Part shown: one piece after another, positions 12,617 through 25,012 of the stretch
How positions within the stretch are numbered: the first letter of the stretch is position 1
How the letters are laid out: each line of letters begins with the position of its first letter
DNA from: Arabidopsis thaliana
Taxonomy: Eukaryota; Streptophyta; Magnoliopsida; Brassicales; Brassicaceae
Assembly (NCBI RefSeq): GCF_000001735.4
Contig: NC_003075.7
Span: 13,827,001 to 13,891,000, forward strand
Length of the DNA stretch: 64,000 bases
Direction of reading: 5' to 3'
Translations under genes and position numbers: made by a program
Notes under the pieces: generated by a model
Told to the model about the DNA's origin: nothing
Seen by the model: only the letters and a program-made list of their open reading frames with translations
Database searches by the model: none

Positions 12617-13529
12617 AACCTAGTCAAGAAGAATAATACTCTTGGAGGGTTAAGCTAATAAATAAATGAAGGAAACTTGAGGATTGTATATGTATATATA
12701 ACCTTTGTTGTATAAATGTCATCACTATATTGGTTGTTCTCTATAAAGGGATTTGAAAACAAAGTAAAAAAGATTTAATCTAAGATAAGATTTTTTTTTT
12801 CTTAAACTATATAGAAATTTACAGTAAGAAATTAAATAATTATGAAAAAGTATAAGAAAATATGAAGAGATTCCACATTTCCATTATTCATCACTGCTGA
12901 TACGATTTACTTTCTCAATTTACCAGTCATAAAGCAAAAACCCAGAAAGAAAGAAGTCACAAGGTAGTCGCTACACGGCATATATGATCAGAGACTAAAG
13001 ATCAAAACTTTCATCCAACTCCAACCTTATTCTCCTCTCAATTTTGTCTTGCGTCCTTGTTCGATCTGTTAAACCCTTGTAAGATCCCTCTGAAATTTCC
13101 TCAGAAAAATTCATTTCAAAGATCAAAATCGAATCTTTCGTCTGATTTTTCTCAATTTCGTTGAACCATATATCTTACTGCGTAATTTCCTCTCCGGTAA
13201 TATCTCATTTTGTTTCCCTTACCCTACCAAATATATATAATCTGTGGTCTCTTCTTTTGACCCACTCTTATTTGTTTATTATTGAAATTGAGGTACTATC
13301 GTGGAATCTCTAGTCTTGCACGCTAACACCTGCCCACTGTTCTTATCCTCTATTTTTCAGACATTGACGTTTGAAGCTTGGTGAATTTTTGGATTCTGGT
13401 AAGGTTTAGAAACCCTGATTTCTGGTTTTCCATGTGGGTTCTGGATATATTGATGGATTTTTATGTTTTTGGTGAAAAGGTGAGAACTTGGTTGGAGCAA
13501 TTGATCACGCCTTGAAAGTGTTTGATAAA
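12617..13529. other. Spacer and 5' leader between the Yippee genes
   Basis: About 0.9 kb. The downstream half (after about 12900) is pyrimidine-rich and looks like a long 5' leader, probably with an intron (possible donor GGTAAGG near 13399 and acceptor-like sites before 13530). I cannot fix the splice sites. No ORF supported. Confidence 0.4.
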
Positions 13530-14279
13530 ATGGCTCAGGCAATTGGTCCAAGACTGTATAGTTGCTGCAACTGCAGAAACCATGTTGGACTTCACGATGA
13601 TATCATCTCTAAGGCTTTTCAGGTGAATCACCTTGATCATTTCTTTTGTTTTGTTTGTGTCCCATATGATTGATGTAGAAAATTAAGTGGAGAATCGATG
13701 TAAGACTAGCTGCAGCTGAGCTTAGAATCTAAGAAAACCTGTGACTTTATTGTCTTTCCTGATCAACGATCGATGCTACTGATCATGATTCAGTTTTCCT
13801 ACTAAGTTACATGTTGGTGTTAGAGTCAAATCAAAACTTGAAAGTTGATCCTTGGAAATGGAAACAAAACATAAGACACAAAGTAGCCTTTGACTCAAAT
13901 TGTTACAAATCACAAAAGTAGTCATTCTTTGAGTATGCTTGTGGTAGGTTGTGGACTCAATTCAAAATCTTATGTTAGACAGCCCGGCTTTTGTGTTTCT
14001 TGATTGTGAATACCAAATTCTTAATCACGGTTCTTCATTACCACTTACCAGGGAAGAACTGGGCGAGCCTTCCTGTTCTCCCACGCAATGAACATTGTGG
14101 TAGGACCTAAAGAAGACCGGAATCTTCTAACTGGTCTACACACCGTGGCTGATATATCTTGTGTTGACTGTAACGAACCATTGGGTTGGAAATACGAGCG
14201 AGCTTATGAGACCTCACAGAAGTACAAGGAGGGCAAGTTCATATTCGAAAAGGCTAAGATTGTCAAGGAGGATTGGTAG
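13530..14279 (+). CDS. Yippee-like zinc-binding protein, copy 2
   Basis: Exons 13530-13622 and 14052-14279 give 106 aa. The ATG chosen starts [15 protein letters not shown], in line with the family length. Zinc pairs are CCNC/CRN-type at the N-terminus (Cys in YSCCNCRNH) and CVDC later, followed by [21 protein letters not shown] matches copy 1 closely. The single intron interrupts the same place (KAFQ|GRTG here, KKFV|GASG in copy 1). I recognise At4g27745. Its first intron and leader differ from copy 1, so the two are likely expressed differently. Confidence 0.92.
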
Positions 14280-14707
14280 AGCTGAGGAACATGATGAATT
14301 CATTATTGGATTGGCTCAAAAATGTATATAGATAAAATTTGGCTTTGTGATTTCACAAGTCATCATCAGCCATTTTTCCAGTTCTTCATTGTCTCTCTCT
14401 GTATGTTAATTATGTCGTCTCTTGTGTTCAAACTATGGATTTGTTCGAACAAGGTTTCTCTGTTAATAAAGATGTTAATAGCTTCTCTTGTGTTTCGCCT
14501 CAGAACCTTCCTTTGTAAGTGTAATATGAATCTCCATACTTTGTCTTTGAGTAGCTTGGAAGATAACTTACTAGGGAAAAAGAAAGGTCTGCCGTTTAAA
14601 ATTTAGACTACGTGCTGCTTTATGTTTACCAAAGCTAAGTGGTTGTCGTTTTGGCGCAATAAATGTGATTACCAGAGGAGAGGGAGAGAGAAAACGGAGC
14701 GAGAGAG
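14280..14707. other. Yippee 3' end and ISI1 promoter
   Basis: About 430 bp on the same strand. Holds the Yippee 3' UTR and the ISI1 leader, which is purine-rich (GAGAGGGAGAGAG) just before the start codon. Nothing else recognised. Confidence 0.4.
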
Positions 14708-16501
14708 ATGTATCTGAAGAGACCGATATGGAGCGATGGCGCGTCAGCAACGCCGGAGAATCCATCAGAATCGGAGACCGGAGAAGAATCAGACGCGGCG
14801 TCGATGGTAGTCGAAGAGCTGGTGACTTCTCTCAATACACAGAGACTTTACAGGGAGCTGACACTATCCCTCAGGACCGGTTTACGCGATGCTTGCGCTG
14901 AATTCTCCTTCCTTCGCATCCGTGGTCTTAGATCTCTTCTCAAAACTCTCCGAACTGTCGCTGATTCAGATTCAATCATTCGTCTCTTCTCTCATACCCA
15001 AACCATTTCCGATCTCCAACGTCTGATATCTTTATTTTCCTCATTGTCGTTCTCAAATCGATGCTGTGTAATGTGTTATCTGATGATGGAAGCTTCGTGA
15101 TTTCGTAGTGGTTCCGGTGCTTTTTCAACATTCATTGAAAGAAGCGGAGGATGATAAAGTGACGAGCTTGGATCATATATTCAGTGTGGAGCCGATGAAG
15201 ATAACAAGTCCTTCTACGGATGCTGAGGTTGCTGTTGCTCTTAGAGTTCTCGAAGGATGCTGCCTTCTCCATCCTCAGAGCACTGTCCTGGCTCATAAGC
15301 ATGGTGCAGTCCGCGTAAGAAAGACTTTCCTTTGTTACTTTATTACTTGTCTATTGATGCATAGAGAACTCTAGAAACTAGAATCCTGCATTTGACATTT
15401 GTCACCTCTCACTCTGATTTGGCGAAAAGGGAGACTCTTGTGTATGAGACATCTTTGAACGTTTTTCATTTCTTTGTCTATTTATGCTGGACCCTTCATG
15501 TTTTAGATTGATGCAGTGGGATGTTAATGTGATTGGGATGCTCATAAAATGTTTCAGGTAATGATGAATGTATTATCAACACGAGGAGTACTTGAGCAAG
15601 GAGCCTGCTTGGATGCCTTAATCTCAGTATTGCTGGATTCATCAGCAAATCAGGTGGTAAGTATTCAGTTTCTGTTTTTTAGTAACAACTTCTGTGTTTA
15701 TAAACGAAATAGAAAGCAGGTTGTTAAGTTTTGATTCTCAGACAGATACACATTTAAACCTCTAGTTAAAGTTTCTGTGTATATCAATGGAACAAACTGG
15801 CCTTCACTTGCTTTTTATTTTAACTTTTCTAATTTCTCATGGTAACAGGATTTTGGAGCTTGCAATGGCATTGAAGAGGTTGCAATGCTCATGCGAGACA
15901 AACAAGCTGATGAAAACCTCAGGTGAATACCAAGCTTTTGTTCTTCATGGCACTTGTTGTGGCATTTTGCATATGTTTATATTACAGTATTTACACGATA
16001 AAAATTGCCGTCAACGAAGATTCATTTCCTTTTTGTCTCTTCTGGTTTTTATGTTTTTAGTAAATTTTAAATCGATTTCCTTGTCAAATTCATTGAATAG
16101 TCTTCAAATTGTCTAGTTAAGCTCTTCTCATCTCAAGTTTTGTCTCATACATCCTTAAGAGTTCCAACTCTAAGGTCACTAGTTATGATTTAGTGAATGA
16201 TATCATCCACTTTGTAAGTAACCGATGGTAGTGGTTTAGGCTTTTGGTCATGTTTAGTTCCTTACTGATTCACAGGTTAAGATGCGGAGAGTTCTTACTA
16301 CTGTTAGTTGGACACGTAAATGGGAAGGATCGATCTCCAATAGCGAGTGTAAATGAAGACATCAGGCGCCTCTTGGGTGAAAAATCTGCTTCTTTAATAT
16401 GGGCGGCGAGTCAATTCGGTTCAACAGGTGATCCTGAACAAAGAATCACGGCGCTTCATATCCAGGCTGGTAGAGTGCTCGAGTCTCTTGACTTGTACTA
16501 A
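14708..16501 (+). CDS. ISI1: ISI1, ARM-repeat-like protein
   Basis: Five exons, 14708-15020, 15109-15314, 15558-15656, 15849-15922 and 16276-16501, giving 305 aa. The protein is alpha-helical and leucine-rich with no membrane segment. It has an acidic, Ser-rich start (ENPSESETGEESDAAS), then helices such as LYRELTLSLRTGLRDACAEF, VAVALRVLEGCCLL and CGEFLLLLVGHVNG, which read like ARM/HEAT repeats. It ends HIQAGRVLESLDLY. I recognise IMPAIRED SUCROSE INDUCTION 1 (At4g27750), a protein needed for normal sugar induction of starch genes and expressed in vascular tissue. Biochemical activity is unknown. The relation to the cell-cycle/SIN network protein CDC14-interacting family (CDC14-like binding domain) is plausible but I cannot test it. 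Confidence 0.9.
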
Positions 16502-17150
16502 CTGTCAAACTACTTTTGTTTTTTCCTTATTTACATAATACCAAGTTATTATTATGTGTAACAATGTAACAACACTCATGAAAATAGAGTTGTTTAATGA
16601 TGTTCCACTTTCGAATAACACATCAACCACAATCCACAATCATTGGACACCAAAACAAGAAGGATTCATCATACTAGATTTGTCATATGAACACAAAATC
16701 AAAGAGTAGGACAAATTCTACATTTCAGGATTGATTTTGTCTCACTTTTTTCCTTGAATGTAGTCAAATAACTCAGTGTCATTTCTTCCTTTCATTTTGC
16801 TTAAGTTTGGAGCGACTCTATTACTCTTTTGTCTACGAGATCAGTAATGCTATGACCGGTTGCATAGTCACTACTAGTCAGGACATTCACAATTACAAAA
16901 TAGAAATCATTGTAAACATATTTATGAAACACATTAACAATGTGTAATCGTTGACCCATGAGTCCATGACCGGTCAATTGAAATTGTTTATCTTCTACTT
17001 GTGGGTCACAAAAATCTCGCCGGCCCATTATATATATTATCCGGAGCTTCCAGGAGTTGAGGTTGTGAAGCCATAGATATTGACGAAATACACTTTTTGT
17101 CTTTTTGTTGCTGTGCAACGTCATAGATCTAACTCCGGAAGAAGAAGAAG
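16502..17150. other. ISI1 3' end and FEY promoter
   Basis: About 650 bp. Contains the ISI1 3' UTR (ends around 16600) and the FEY promoter and leader, with a TATATATATTA stretch near 17030 about 120 bp before the start. No coding signal. Confidence 0.4.
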
Positions 17151-19563
17151 ATGAGTGACGAAACGACGTCATCTCCGTCCCCAGCTCCGGCGAAGAAGAA
17201 GCAGAATCTGGGATGGATGGAGTGGATGAGGGGATGGAGCAGTGTTTTCGGGGAGATTCTCTTCCAGAGGATCACAGCTTCTCATTTGGAGAATCCTCTT
17301 CCTCTTCCTTCCGTCAACGACCTCACTTGCGTTGTCACTGGCTCCACCAGCGGCATTGGCCGTGAAACCGCGAGGTTTGTTCTCTTCCCCGTTTCTTCCG
17401 ATTTACAACCAAATTGAGTTTGATTTCGTCTAGATTGGGACTCGAATTACTGAAAACTTCCCTAAGCTTTTTAGCTCTTTTGCTTCTTCGGTCGCAGGCA
17501 GCTTGCAGAAGCTGGTGCTCATGTTGTGATGGCCGTAAGGAACACAAAGGCGGCTCAGGAGCTGATACTGCAATGGCAGAACGAATGGTCTGGTAAAGGT
17601 CTCCCACTCAATATTGAGGTAACCTTATAATGGTGATGTACTTATTACAATTCAGTAATGTGTATTACTGGGACTGAAATTAGCCAAGAATGAGATAAAG
17701 CGTTTTGTACAATAGAAATTTCAAATAATATGTGAACTATCTAGACTGTGGCTAAGCCAATTTCTTGTATATTAGTTAGAGAGTTAGACTATTGGCTTGT
17801 AACGTCTAGATAGTTGATAATAATACTCTGTTTTATTTTGTAAAGGCAATGGAGATTGATCTACTCTCACTGGATTCTGTCGCGAGATTTGCTGAGGCTT
17901 TCAACGCTCGGTTAGGACCTTTGCATGTTCTGATTAACAATGCTGGGATGTTTGCTATGGGAGGTTGGTTTTATTGCCGTTTTAGCTATAAGCATTGAGT
18001 TTCCCCTTCTGTTGTTTCCTGTATCTATTTTCATCATCTCTTTGTTATGATCTCAAAGTCATACTTGTGAACCAATCATCATCATCATCAACATTCCAAC
18101 TTGATGGACCCAATTGGTGAGAACTGGCATGTTCTTTCATAGCAACTCTGTCCAATGGGTCTCCTTTTTAAATGATTGGTTGTCAGATGCTACATTTTCT
18201 GCAGTATGTGTTGAGGAAAAGTAACCTTAAAATGCTCTGTTCTCTGATTTGTGCAGAGGCGCAAAAATTCTCAGAGGAAGGATATGAGCAGCACATGCAA
18301 GTGAATCATTTAGCTCCAGCGCTGCTTTCAGTACTTCTTTTGCCGTCTCTGATCCGAGGCTCTCCTAGCCGAATCATTAATGTGAATTCCGTTGTAAGTT
18401 CTCTATGATCACTGATACTGCAGGCTCCAAGTCTGTATTCTCTAGTTTATATTCTCTTTGGTATGAGTAATCATGTTGACAGGTTGATTTGTTTGTGTAT
18501 TCTGTAACTTGAAAACCTCTGGTCTTGTCAATTGGTTGCAGAATATGTAGATAACTGATATAGATCTCTCTAAATCACTGAACTACATATGCATATTGTA
18601 TTAACACAGTCTTGGTATAGAGAAACGATACAACCATAGCTTGTTGAAAGTTTCAACCCCAAATACGCTTCCATGACTGCACTATGTCATTACTCATTTC
18701 AGAAGAATTCTGTGCCTGGCTGTTTATGAAAACTGAAACAGTTTATATTTATTGTCTTTGATTATTACTTTTTCATGCAAGATAATGGGTTGTGGGATTC
18801 ACTTTTGTAGATGCATAGTGTCGGTTTTGTTGACCCGGATGACATGAATGTTGTTTCTGGTAGACGTAAGTACTCAAGCCTTATAGGATACTCAAGCAGC
18901 AAGCTTGCCCAGGTGAGCTTACAGTAATGACATCTGCCGTAGTTTTCATCTGCCGTAGTTTCCATTTTCTGAAAGAGGCTTATTTTCAGAAACTGGTGAG
19001 TTAAGTCTCGCTCTCTGATCTTCCATCTTCCAGATTATGTTTAGTAGCATTCTTTTCAAAAAGCTTCCTCTGGAAACAGGAGTCAGCGTCGTATGTCTAT
19101 CCCCTGGTGTTGTCCTAACAAATGTTGTGAGTATTAGCTTCACTTCATTTCGTTACAAGTGCAGGATTCCTCTGTTTTCTCAGAAATTCATTGCGTTGAA
19201 CTGCCTATTTCTTTCCGAAATTTACAGGCCAGGGATCTATCCAGGATTCTTCAAGCTCTTTACGCAGTGATACCTTATTTCATATTTTCACCCCAAGAAG
19301 GTTGTAGAAGTTCTCTATTCTCGGCCACAGATCCTCAGATTCCAGAGTACTGGGAAACACTAAAAAACGATGATTGGCCTGTTTGCCCATTCATCTCTCA
19401 AGATTGCCGCCCTGCAAATCCTTCCGAAGAAGCACACAACACAGAAACTGCACAGAGAGTGTGGAAAAAGACGTTAGAGCTGGTGGGTCTTCCTCTCGAT
19501 GCAGTTGAGAAGCTCATAGAAGGGGAAAATATCCAATGCCGGTATGGAGCACAACACGAATAG
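17151..19563 (+). CDS. FEY: FEY (FOREVER YOUNG), short-chain dehydrogenase-like
   Basis: Seven exons: 17151-17374, 17498-17618, 17846-17963, 18257-18393, 18811-18912, 19034-19126, 19228-19563; 376 aa. After a Ser/Pro-rich start comes a Rossmann nucleotide-binding motif TGSTSGIG, then NNAG and the INVNSV strand with the catalytic-type Ser, and the active-site pair YSSSK. All main short-chain dehydrogenase/reductase landmarks are intact. The C-terminal 100 residues extend past the core and resemble retinol-dehydrogenase-like members. I recognise At4g27760, whose mutants form abnormal shoot meristems and leaves. The natural substrate is unknown. A GTAAGT inside exon 5 (GACGTAAGTACTC, near 18865) could act as an early alternative donor. 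Confidence 0.92.
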
Positions 19564-20773
19564 TCTTTCAAAATTACCACAGGTTAAGTGACCCATTACA
19601 GATCAAAGGGTAGGTAATTGAGAAAATATCTTTTTTTTTTGTTTCCTTGTATTAATCTACACGATACAGTGGGGAATGAATCCCCCAGGCATGTAGTTTG
19701 CTTGAGAATGTTTGATTGTTGGATAAAAGTCAAGCTTTAGCTACCATTCCATTGCTTTTACTTACAAGTCTTGTTCAAGTATTTGGTTAGTGTGTCTTGG
19801 AGTTATTAAGATGTTCAGTAGTAGAGTATGGTAGCCTGGGTTGGTGGGTAGTTTCTTGTTTGAGTTTAGGGTATTTTCGTAATTTTCTTTATTGTTTGTG
19901 GAGTCACGTTGCTCATATATAGTTATAGGGATATATATCAATTAGAGTCATCATCTCTCTTACTCTCATGGTGACAAAGTCACAAAAGTGATAAACTCTC
20001 CTTTCCACTTTCTAATGTTTCTTGCTTAAATGAGTATTCCATGTAAAAATGATTCACTCACTCGTATGGGTGGGTTGGGTTTTCTCTTCATGAGATGCTC
20101 ATTTGAGCAAGCAATGTTTGGAAGTGGGACTATTTAATATCATGTATGAGTTTTATCTTTTGTTATAAGAAAAAAAGTTGGGATTTCATTTTCGTGCCCA
20201 CTTCACGTGAATCTAATGCCTTCAAGTTTGTGGTCTACCTTATTTTCTCTTATGGATACATGTCAATTTACGTGTCGTATGAGTCAAGCCTTTAATCATC
20301 CCAACACCATGCACGTCTTCTAGATTTGTTTTCGACCACGATTCCACCACAAAATTTGACATTGTTATTGAATTCATTAACTTTTTTACGTGTTATTGTG
20401 AAATATTTATTTAATTTTGTTGGTAAAAGGAGCAAAAAAGATTAGGGTACAACACGTCGACTTCTTCCCCAATTAGACCCATATGTGATCTGTCGTCACT
20501 CGTCGCCAAGTTTTTTTATGTGTCGTCTTTTAAACTTTGATCCAATTCATTAAAAAGTCTTAACGCCCACAACGAAAAGGAACTTCTCTTTTTGTTTGGT
20601 GACTGAATCGGTGGAAAACAACACAAGTTTGTTCCTTTTTGTCTCTCCAGATCCCTTGGCTTCCTTCTTCTTCTTCATCCTCCTCGTGAGACTCTGTGTT
20701 GAAATTTCTCTAGGGTTTTAATTATCGGCGTTGGTTTTTCGTTTTTGAGAATTTGATTTCGTTTTTAGAAATA
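19564..20773. other. FEY 3' end and ACBP2 promoter
   Basis: About 1.2 kb. No ORF beyond short chance frames. Contains several ACGT cores (TTTACGTGTCG near 20270, TTTACGTGTTA near 20386, TTCACGTGAAT near 20204), of the kind bound by ABRE/G-box factors. That would fit the stress and ABA response reported for ACBP2, but position alone does not show use. Confidence 0.45.
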
Positions 20774-22629
20774 ATGGGTGATTGGGCTCAACTTGCTCAG
20801 TCTGTGATCCTAGGTTTGATTTTCTCTTACCTTCTCGCTAAGCTGATCTCGATCGTCGTCACGTTTAAAGAAGACAATCTCTCTCTTACTCGTCACCCAG
20901 AGGAGTCTCAATTGGAAATTAAACCGGAAGGAGTTGACTCGCGACGTCTCGATTCCTCTTGCGGTGGTTTCGGTGGTGAGGCGGATTCGCTTGTGGCGGA
21001 GCAGGGTAGCTCCCGAAGTGATAGCGTTGCCGGTGACGACAGTGAGGAAGATGATGATTGGGAAGGCGTCGAGAGCACGGAACTCGATGAGGCTTTTAGC
21101 GCCGCCACTCTTTTTGTGACTACCGCCGCCGCAGATCGGCTTTCGCAGAAGGTACCGAGTGATGTGCAGCAGCAGCTTTACGGATTGTATAAGATTGCTA
21201 CGGAAGGGCCGTGTACTGCTCCTCAGCCATCAGCTCTCAAAATGACTGCTCGTGCCAAGTGGTATCTCTCTCTTTCGTTGAATCTGCTGTGCCATTAACT
21301 TCTATGTATCATTTTCTGGTGTTTTTGTTCAACTGTTTGAGATTTGATTTGAGGTGGAAATTTTTGAGGTTTTAGGTTCTTCATAGACAATCACCTAGTT
21401 TGCTTCTTAGCTTATGCAACTGCTGGACGATGATGTGGTTTTTACTGTTGTAACAGTTGATTGTATATGGAATTGTGGTTTGTTGTAAGATTGCAATTTC
21501 ATTGATTGGGATGTGCCATGATCTTGTTCTATCTCAGGCAAGCATGGCAGAAACTGGGAGCTATGCCACCTGAAGAGGCGATGGAGAAGTATATTGAGAT
21601 TGTCACTCAGCTTTACCCAACTTGGTTAGACGGTGGCGTGGTATAAAGCTTTTTCCCCTTTTCTTTGTTTGATTGCTTCGGTTTCTTCCTCTGGCCTGTT
21701 CATGTGAGCTTCACTAACAGAAAGCCGGAAGTCGGGGTGGGGATGATGCAGCCTCCAACTCAAGAGGAACCATGGGACCAGTTTTTAGCTCTTTGGTTTA
21801 TGATGAGGAGTCCGAAAATGAGTTGTAAGGTTCTCTTCTTGTATTCTCATGTGTTTTATATCCTGATCCTTGCGTTCATGTCTAGATTAGATATAAGTAT
21901 CCTGATTTGTGAAAGAGGCTCATAAACTCGGTGAATATGTAACATTACTGTCTCGTTCTAGCTGTAGCAAATTTTGATGGTGAAATGGCTACAATTGTCT
22001 CATGGAACTTTGAGCTGTTCGTTTCTTCCTGTCTATCTGAATGAAACACTAATCCTCTGCTCATTGAACTTTTGTTTTATCTCTCAGGAAGATTGATGCC
22101 ATACACGGATTTGCTAGAGAAGGAGAAGTCGAGAATTTACTGAAAAGCATTGAAAGCGGCATTCCTGTAAATGCAAGGGGTTAGTCTCTGCTTGTATATT
22201 CCGTTTCTTGGAAGTTCATTCTCGTGATGTTGGATCTGCATTCTAATTTTCCCATAAACTGCAGACAGTGAAGGTCGCACACCATTGCACTGGGCTATAG
22301 ACCGTGGCCACCTCAACATCGCCAAAGTTCTGGTCGATAAGAACGCCGATGTGAATGCTAAGGTGACGAAAGAGAAATTCCTACCCAGTCATTATCTGCA
22401 AAGTTAGCAACTTCTTTATTTATGTGTTTTTGGTTCTTGTGTTGAACAGGACAACGAAGGCCAAACCCCTTTGCATTATGCTGTTGTATGCGACAGAGAA
22501 GCTATCGCCGAGTTTCTGGTTAAACAGAACGCAAACACAGCCGCTAAAGATGAGGATGGAAACTCTCCCCTTGATCTCTGTGAATCAGACTGGCCCTGGA
22601 TCCGAGATTCTGCAAAGCAGGCAGACTAA
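20774..22629 (+). CDS. ACBP2: Acyl-CoA-binding protein 2 with ankyrin repeats
   Basis: Six exons: 20774-21261, 21538-21640, 21721-21824, 22088-22179, 22265-22362, 22450-22629; 354 aa. Order of parts: N-terminal membrane anchor (about 8-32, SVILGLIFSYLLAKLISIVV); acidic Ser-rich linker; acyl-CoA-binding domain (about 105-195) with YGLYKIATEGPC, ALKMTARAKW and the conserved AWQKLG; then ankyrin repeats (GRTPLHWAIDRGH, GQTPLHYAV, GNSPLDLC). This matches At4g27780. The protein binds long-chain acyl-CoAs and lysophospholipids, sits at ER and plasma membrane, and uses its ankyrin part for partners such as an ethylene-response factor and a farnesylated metal-binding protein. The annotated start at 20774 is preferred over an in-frame upstream ATT/ATG-like codon because the family begins MGDWAQLA. 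Confidence 0.96.
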
Positions 22630-23065
22630 ACAAATACTAACCACGTCTTCTCTAAATCCGCAATGTATATGATCAAATGACTTAGTAAGAAGCTTTTCTT
22701 TACTTTAAACTTTCTTTCCATCCCTACCACATCACTGGGATGTTCCAACACTATATCACTTGGATGTTACCAAGTCTTGTTCTTTGATTTCTTTCTTCTT
22801 ACATTTTAACAATCTTTTGTTCCTTTAGGCTTTATGATATGTCGTAACCGGTTTTGTTGGTTTGCTATAAATACACACATATAGACAGAGGAAGAGTCAT
22901 TGGATCCTCAACGAATAAATAACCGACTTTGGCGGCAAAAACGGTTGATAGAACATAATTTAATGATTTAAGGAAAGCCCCCAATAAAGCAAATACAAAA
23001 ACAGAATTAGCAATCTTCGTGGCCCTTTCGTCTTCTCTCCCTACCCCACCTTGGACTACCGGAAA
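22630..23065. other. ACBP2 3' end and EF-hand gene promoter
   Basis: About 435 bp on the same strand. A TATA-like GCTATAAATAC lies near 22864, about 200 bp before the next start codon. Nothing else recognised. Confidence 0.45.
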
Positions 23066-24488
23066 ATGGCCAAGGTGGTGGTTTACACGATACTAACCGC
23101 CACCATCATCTTCCTCATCCTCCTCGCTCATAAGAAACAAAACCAGACTCAATCCATTGAGGGTCTCATAACCCGCCGCATCGGACGGAGGCTTGAAATG
23201 CCGGTGTTTGACCCTTTGGTGACCCGGATTGAGAGGTTGTCTCATGAGAAAGAAGCTGGTACGAAGACCGTGGAGGCTGCGAAAGAGGAGAAAGATGATA
23301 TGTTTGAGGAGTATTTTGCACAAGAGAGAAGGCTTAACACGACAATGAGGATCAAGTTCTTGTTTCCTCTGCTTGACGCGTCTCCAAGAGATGGCTTTGT
23401 GAGCTTGAAAGAGCTTCAGACATGGATGATGCAACAGACAGAAGACAACATGGTTTACAGAACCGCCAAAGAGCTTGAGCTACAAGATAAGGACAAGGAC
23501 GGTGTCATAACTTTCGAAGAGTACTTGCCTCAATTCTCTAAACAAGACATTGGTAATATATTAACTTGTCTTTGATCCTTCGAGATTTTTCTTCTTCATT
23601 ATGCAAATAAGAAAAAACAATGATAATATGGAAACAGAGAAAAACGAGAAGGGTCACGGTGAAGCCGGTTGGTGGATGGAGCAATTCAAGAATTCTGATT
23701 TTGATCATAATGGCTCTCTCGACATTGAGGAGTTCAACAAGTAATTAATATGCCTTGAAAAATCTCATCACTTTTAAAATTTCCGAAAATAAAAAATGAA
23801 TGAAAATATGGGATTTGCAGTTTCTTGCACCCTGAAGACAGCAGAAACGGAGATACACAAAGATGGGTTCTAAAGGAGCGAATGACGTAAGCATTTCGTG
23901 ATATATCGTGTTTCGATATGATCATAAATGAAGCTTAACTAGGAAACAACATGTTGTTTGATATATATAATATATAGGGGCATGGACACGAACGGTGATG
24001 GGAAGCTAGAGTACAAAGAGTTTGTAAAAAATGCATATGAAATGTATAAAGAATTCGCAAAGTTCGAGAAAGAGGAGGATGAGAATGTGCCAACACCTCA
24101 GCTTCTGTTCGCAGAGATGGACAGAGACAAAGACAGATTCCTCGTGGCCGATGAGCTTCGACCCATTTTGCAATATCTTCAACCTGGTGAGATGAGTTAT
24201 GCCAAATTCTATTCTACTTTCCTTTGCCACGAGGTTAGTCTCTCCCAACCTAAATCTTAATCTTAAGTTTTCTTTCTCACAACTTTGAAACTCATTAATA
24301 GTGGATGTATATGTATAATGCTTAGACTTTCAACGTCCAATAAATTTTAATTATTTTGTTAGGCGGATGAGGATAAAGATGGTAAACTATCTCTTGAAGA
24401 GATGTTGCACCACGAAGATGTCTTTTACAAGGCAGTTCATCACGAAGACTTGGACGACGAAGACTATTTTGATCATGATGAACTCTAA
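23066..24488 (+). CDS. ER-type multi-EF-hand protein ending in HDEL (CREC-like)
   Basis: Five exons: 23066-23552, 23638-23740, 23821-23886, 23978-24233, 24363-24488; 345 aa. A signal-anchor or signal peptide lies at about residues 4-25 (VVVYTILTATIIFLILLA). Six EF-hand-like loops follow: DASPRDGFVSLKEL, DKDKDGVITFEEYL, DFDHNGSLDIEEF, DTNGDGKLEYKEF, DRDKDRFLVADEL and DEDKDGKLSLEEM. The first and fifth deviate from the calcium-binding consensus. The very C-terminus reads YFDHDEL, so it ends in HDEL, the plant ER-retrieval signal. This layout is that of reticulocalbin/calumenin (CREC) proteins, low-affinity calcium binders of the secretory lumen. I recognise At4g27790; function unknown. Confidence 0.93.
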
Positions 24489-25012
24489 CTTTTGAATTTG
24501 TTTTCCTTCAAATTTTAATCATAATTTTTTTTTGTTCAATTGACTTCTTAATTCATCTCGTCTAGAATGGGTATGTTAGATTGTTAGGCAACGAGATTAC
24601 ATGCACAAATTCCACCGTGGTTGCGTTGATAGTTGGCTTTTGAAGAGTCCACAATGTATATAATACAATGTCAAGATTTTTTTTTTTTTTTTGTGATATG
24701 ATAAACCAGAGAATGTCACAAAACAAAAAGAATTATAGATGCCTAAAGAAAATATCAAGTAGCTAAAAATTGGAACCACCAACTGTGGCATGAGCCATGC
24801 GTTTCTTTTCAAAAAATTTCTCTTAGTCGTTGGAAGATGCATTTATTTGTAAATGTAGTTTCAACGCTTGTGAAAGTGGGATATATAATAATATAAAGCT
24901 GGTTCTGTTTGTGAGGTATCTTCATATCTCCATTTCTATGGGAAGACTAGAGTGTTAGACATAGTTACAGGTTTTATATACACTAACGAAAGAGATAGAA
25001 TGTTCAATTCAC
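24489..25012. other. Convergent 3' ends
   Basis: About 520 bp between the tail-to-tail EF-hand gene and TAP38. AT-rich with a long T-run at about 24678. No coding signal. Confidence 0.45.

Noticed and set aside
24678-24695. Poly-T run as a retroposon tail
   Set aside because: No element body or target-site duplication beside it; simple runs like this are common here.
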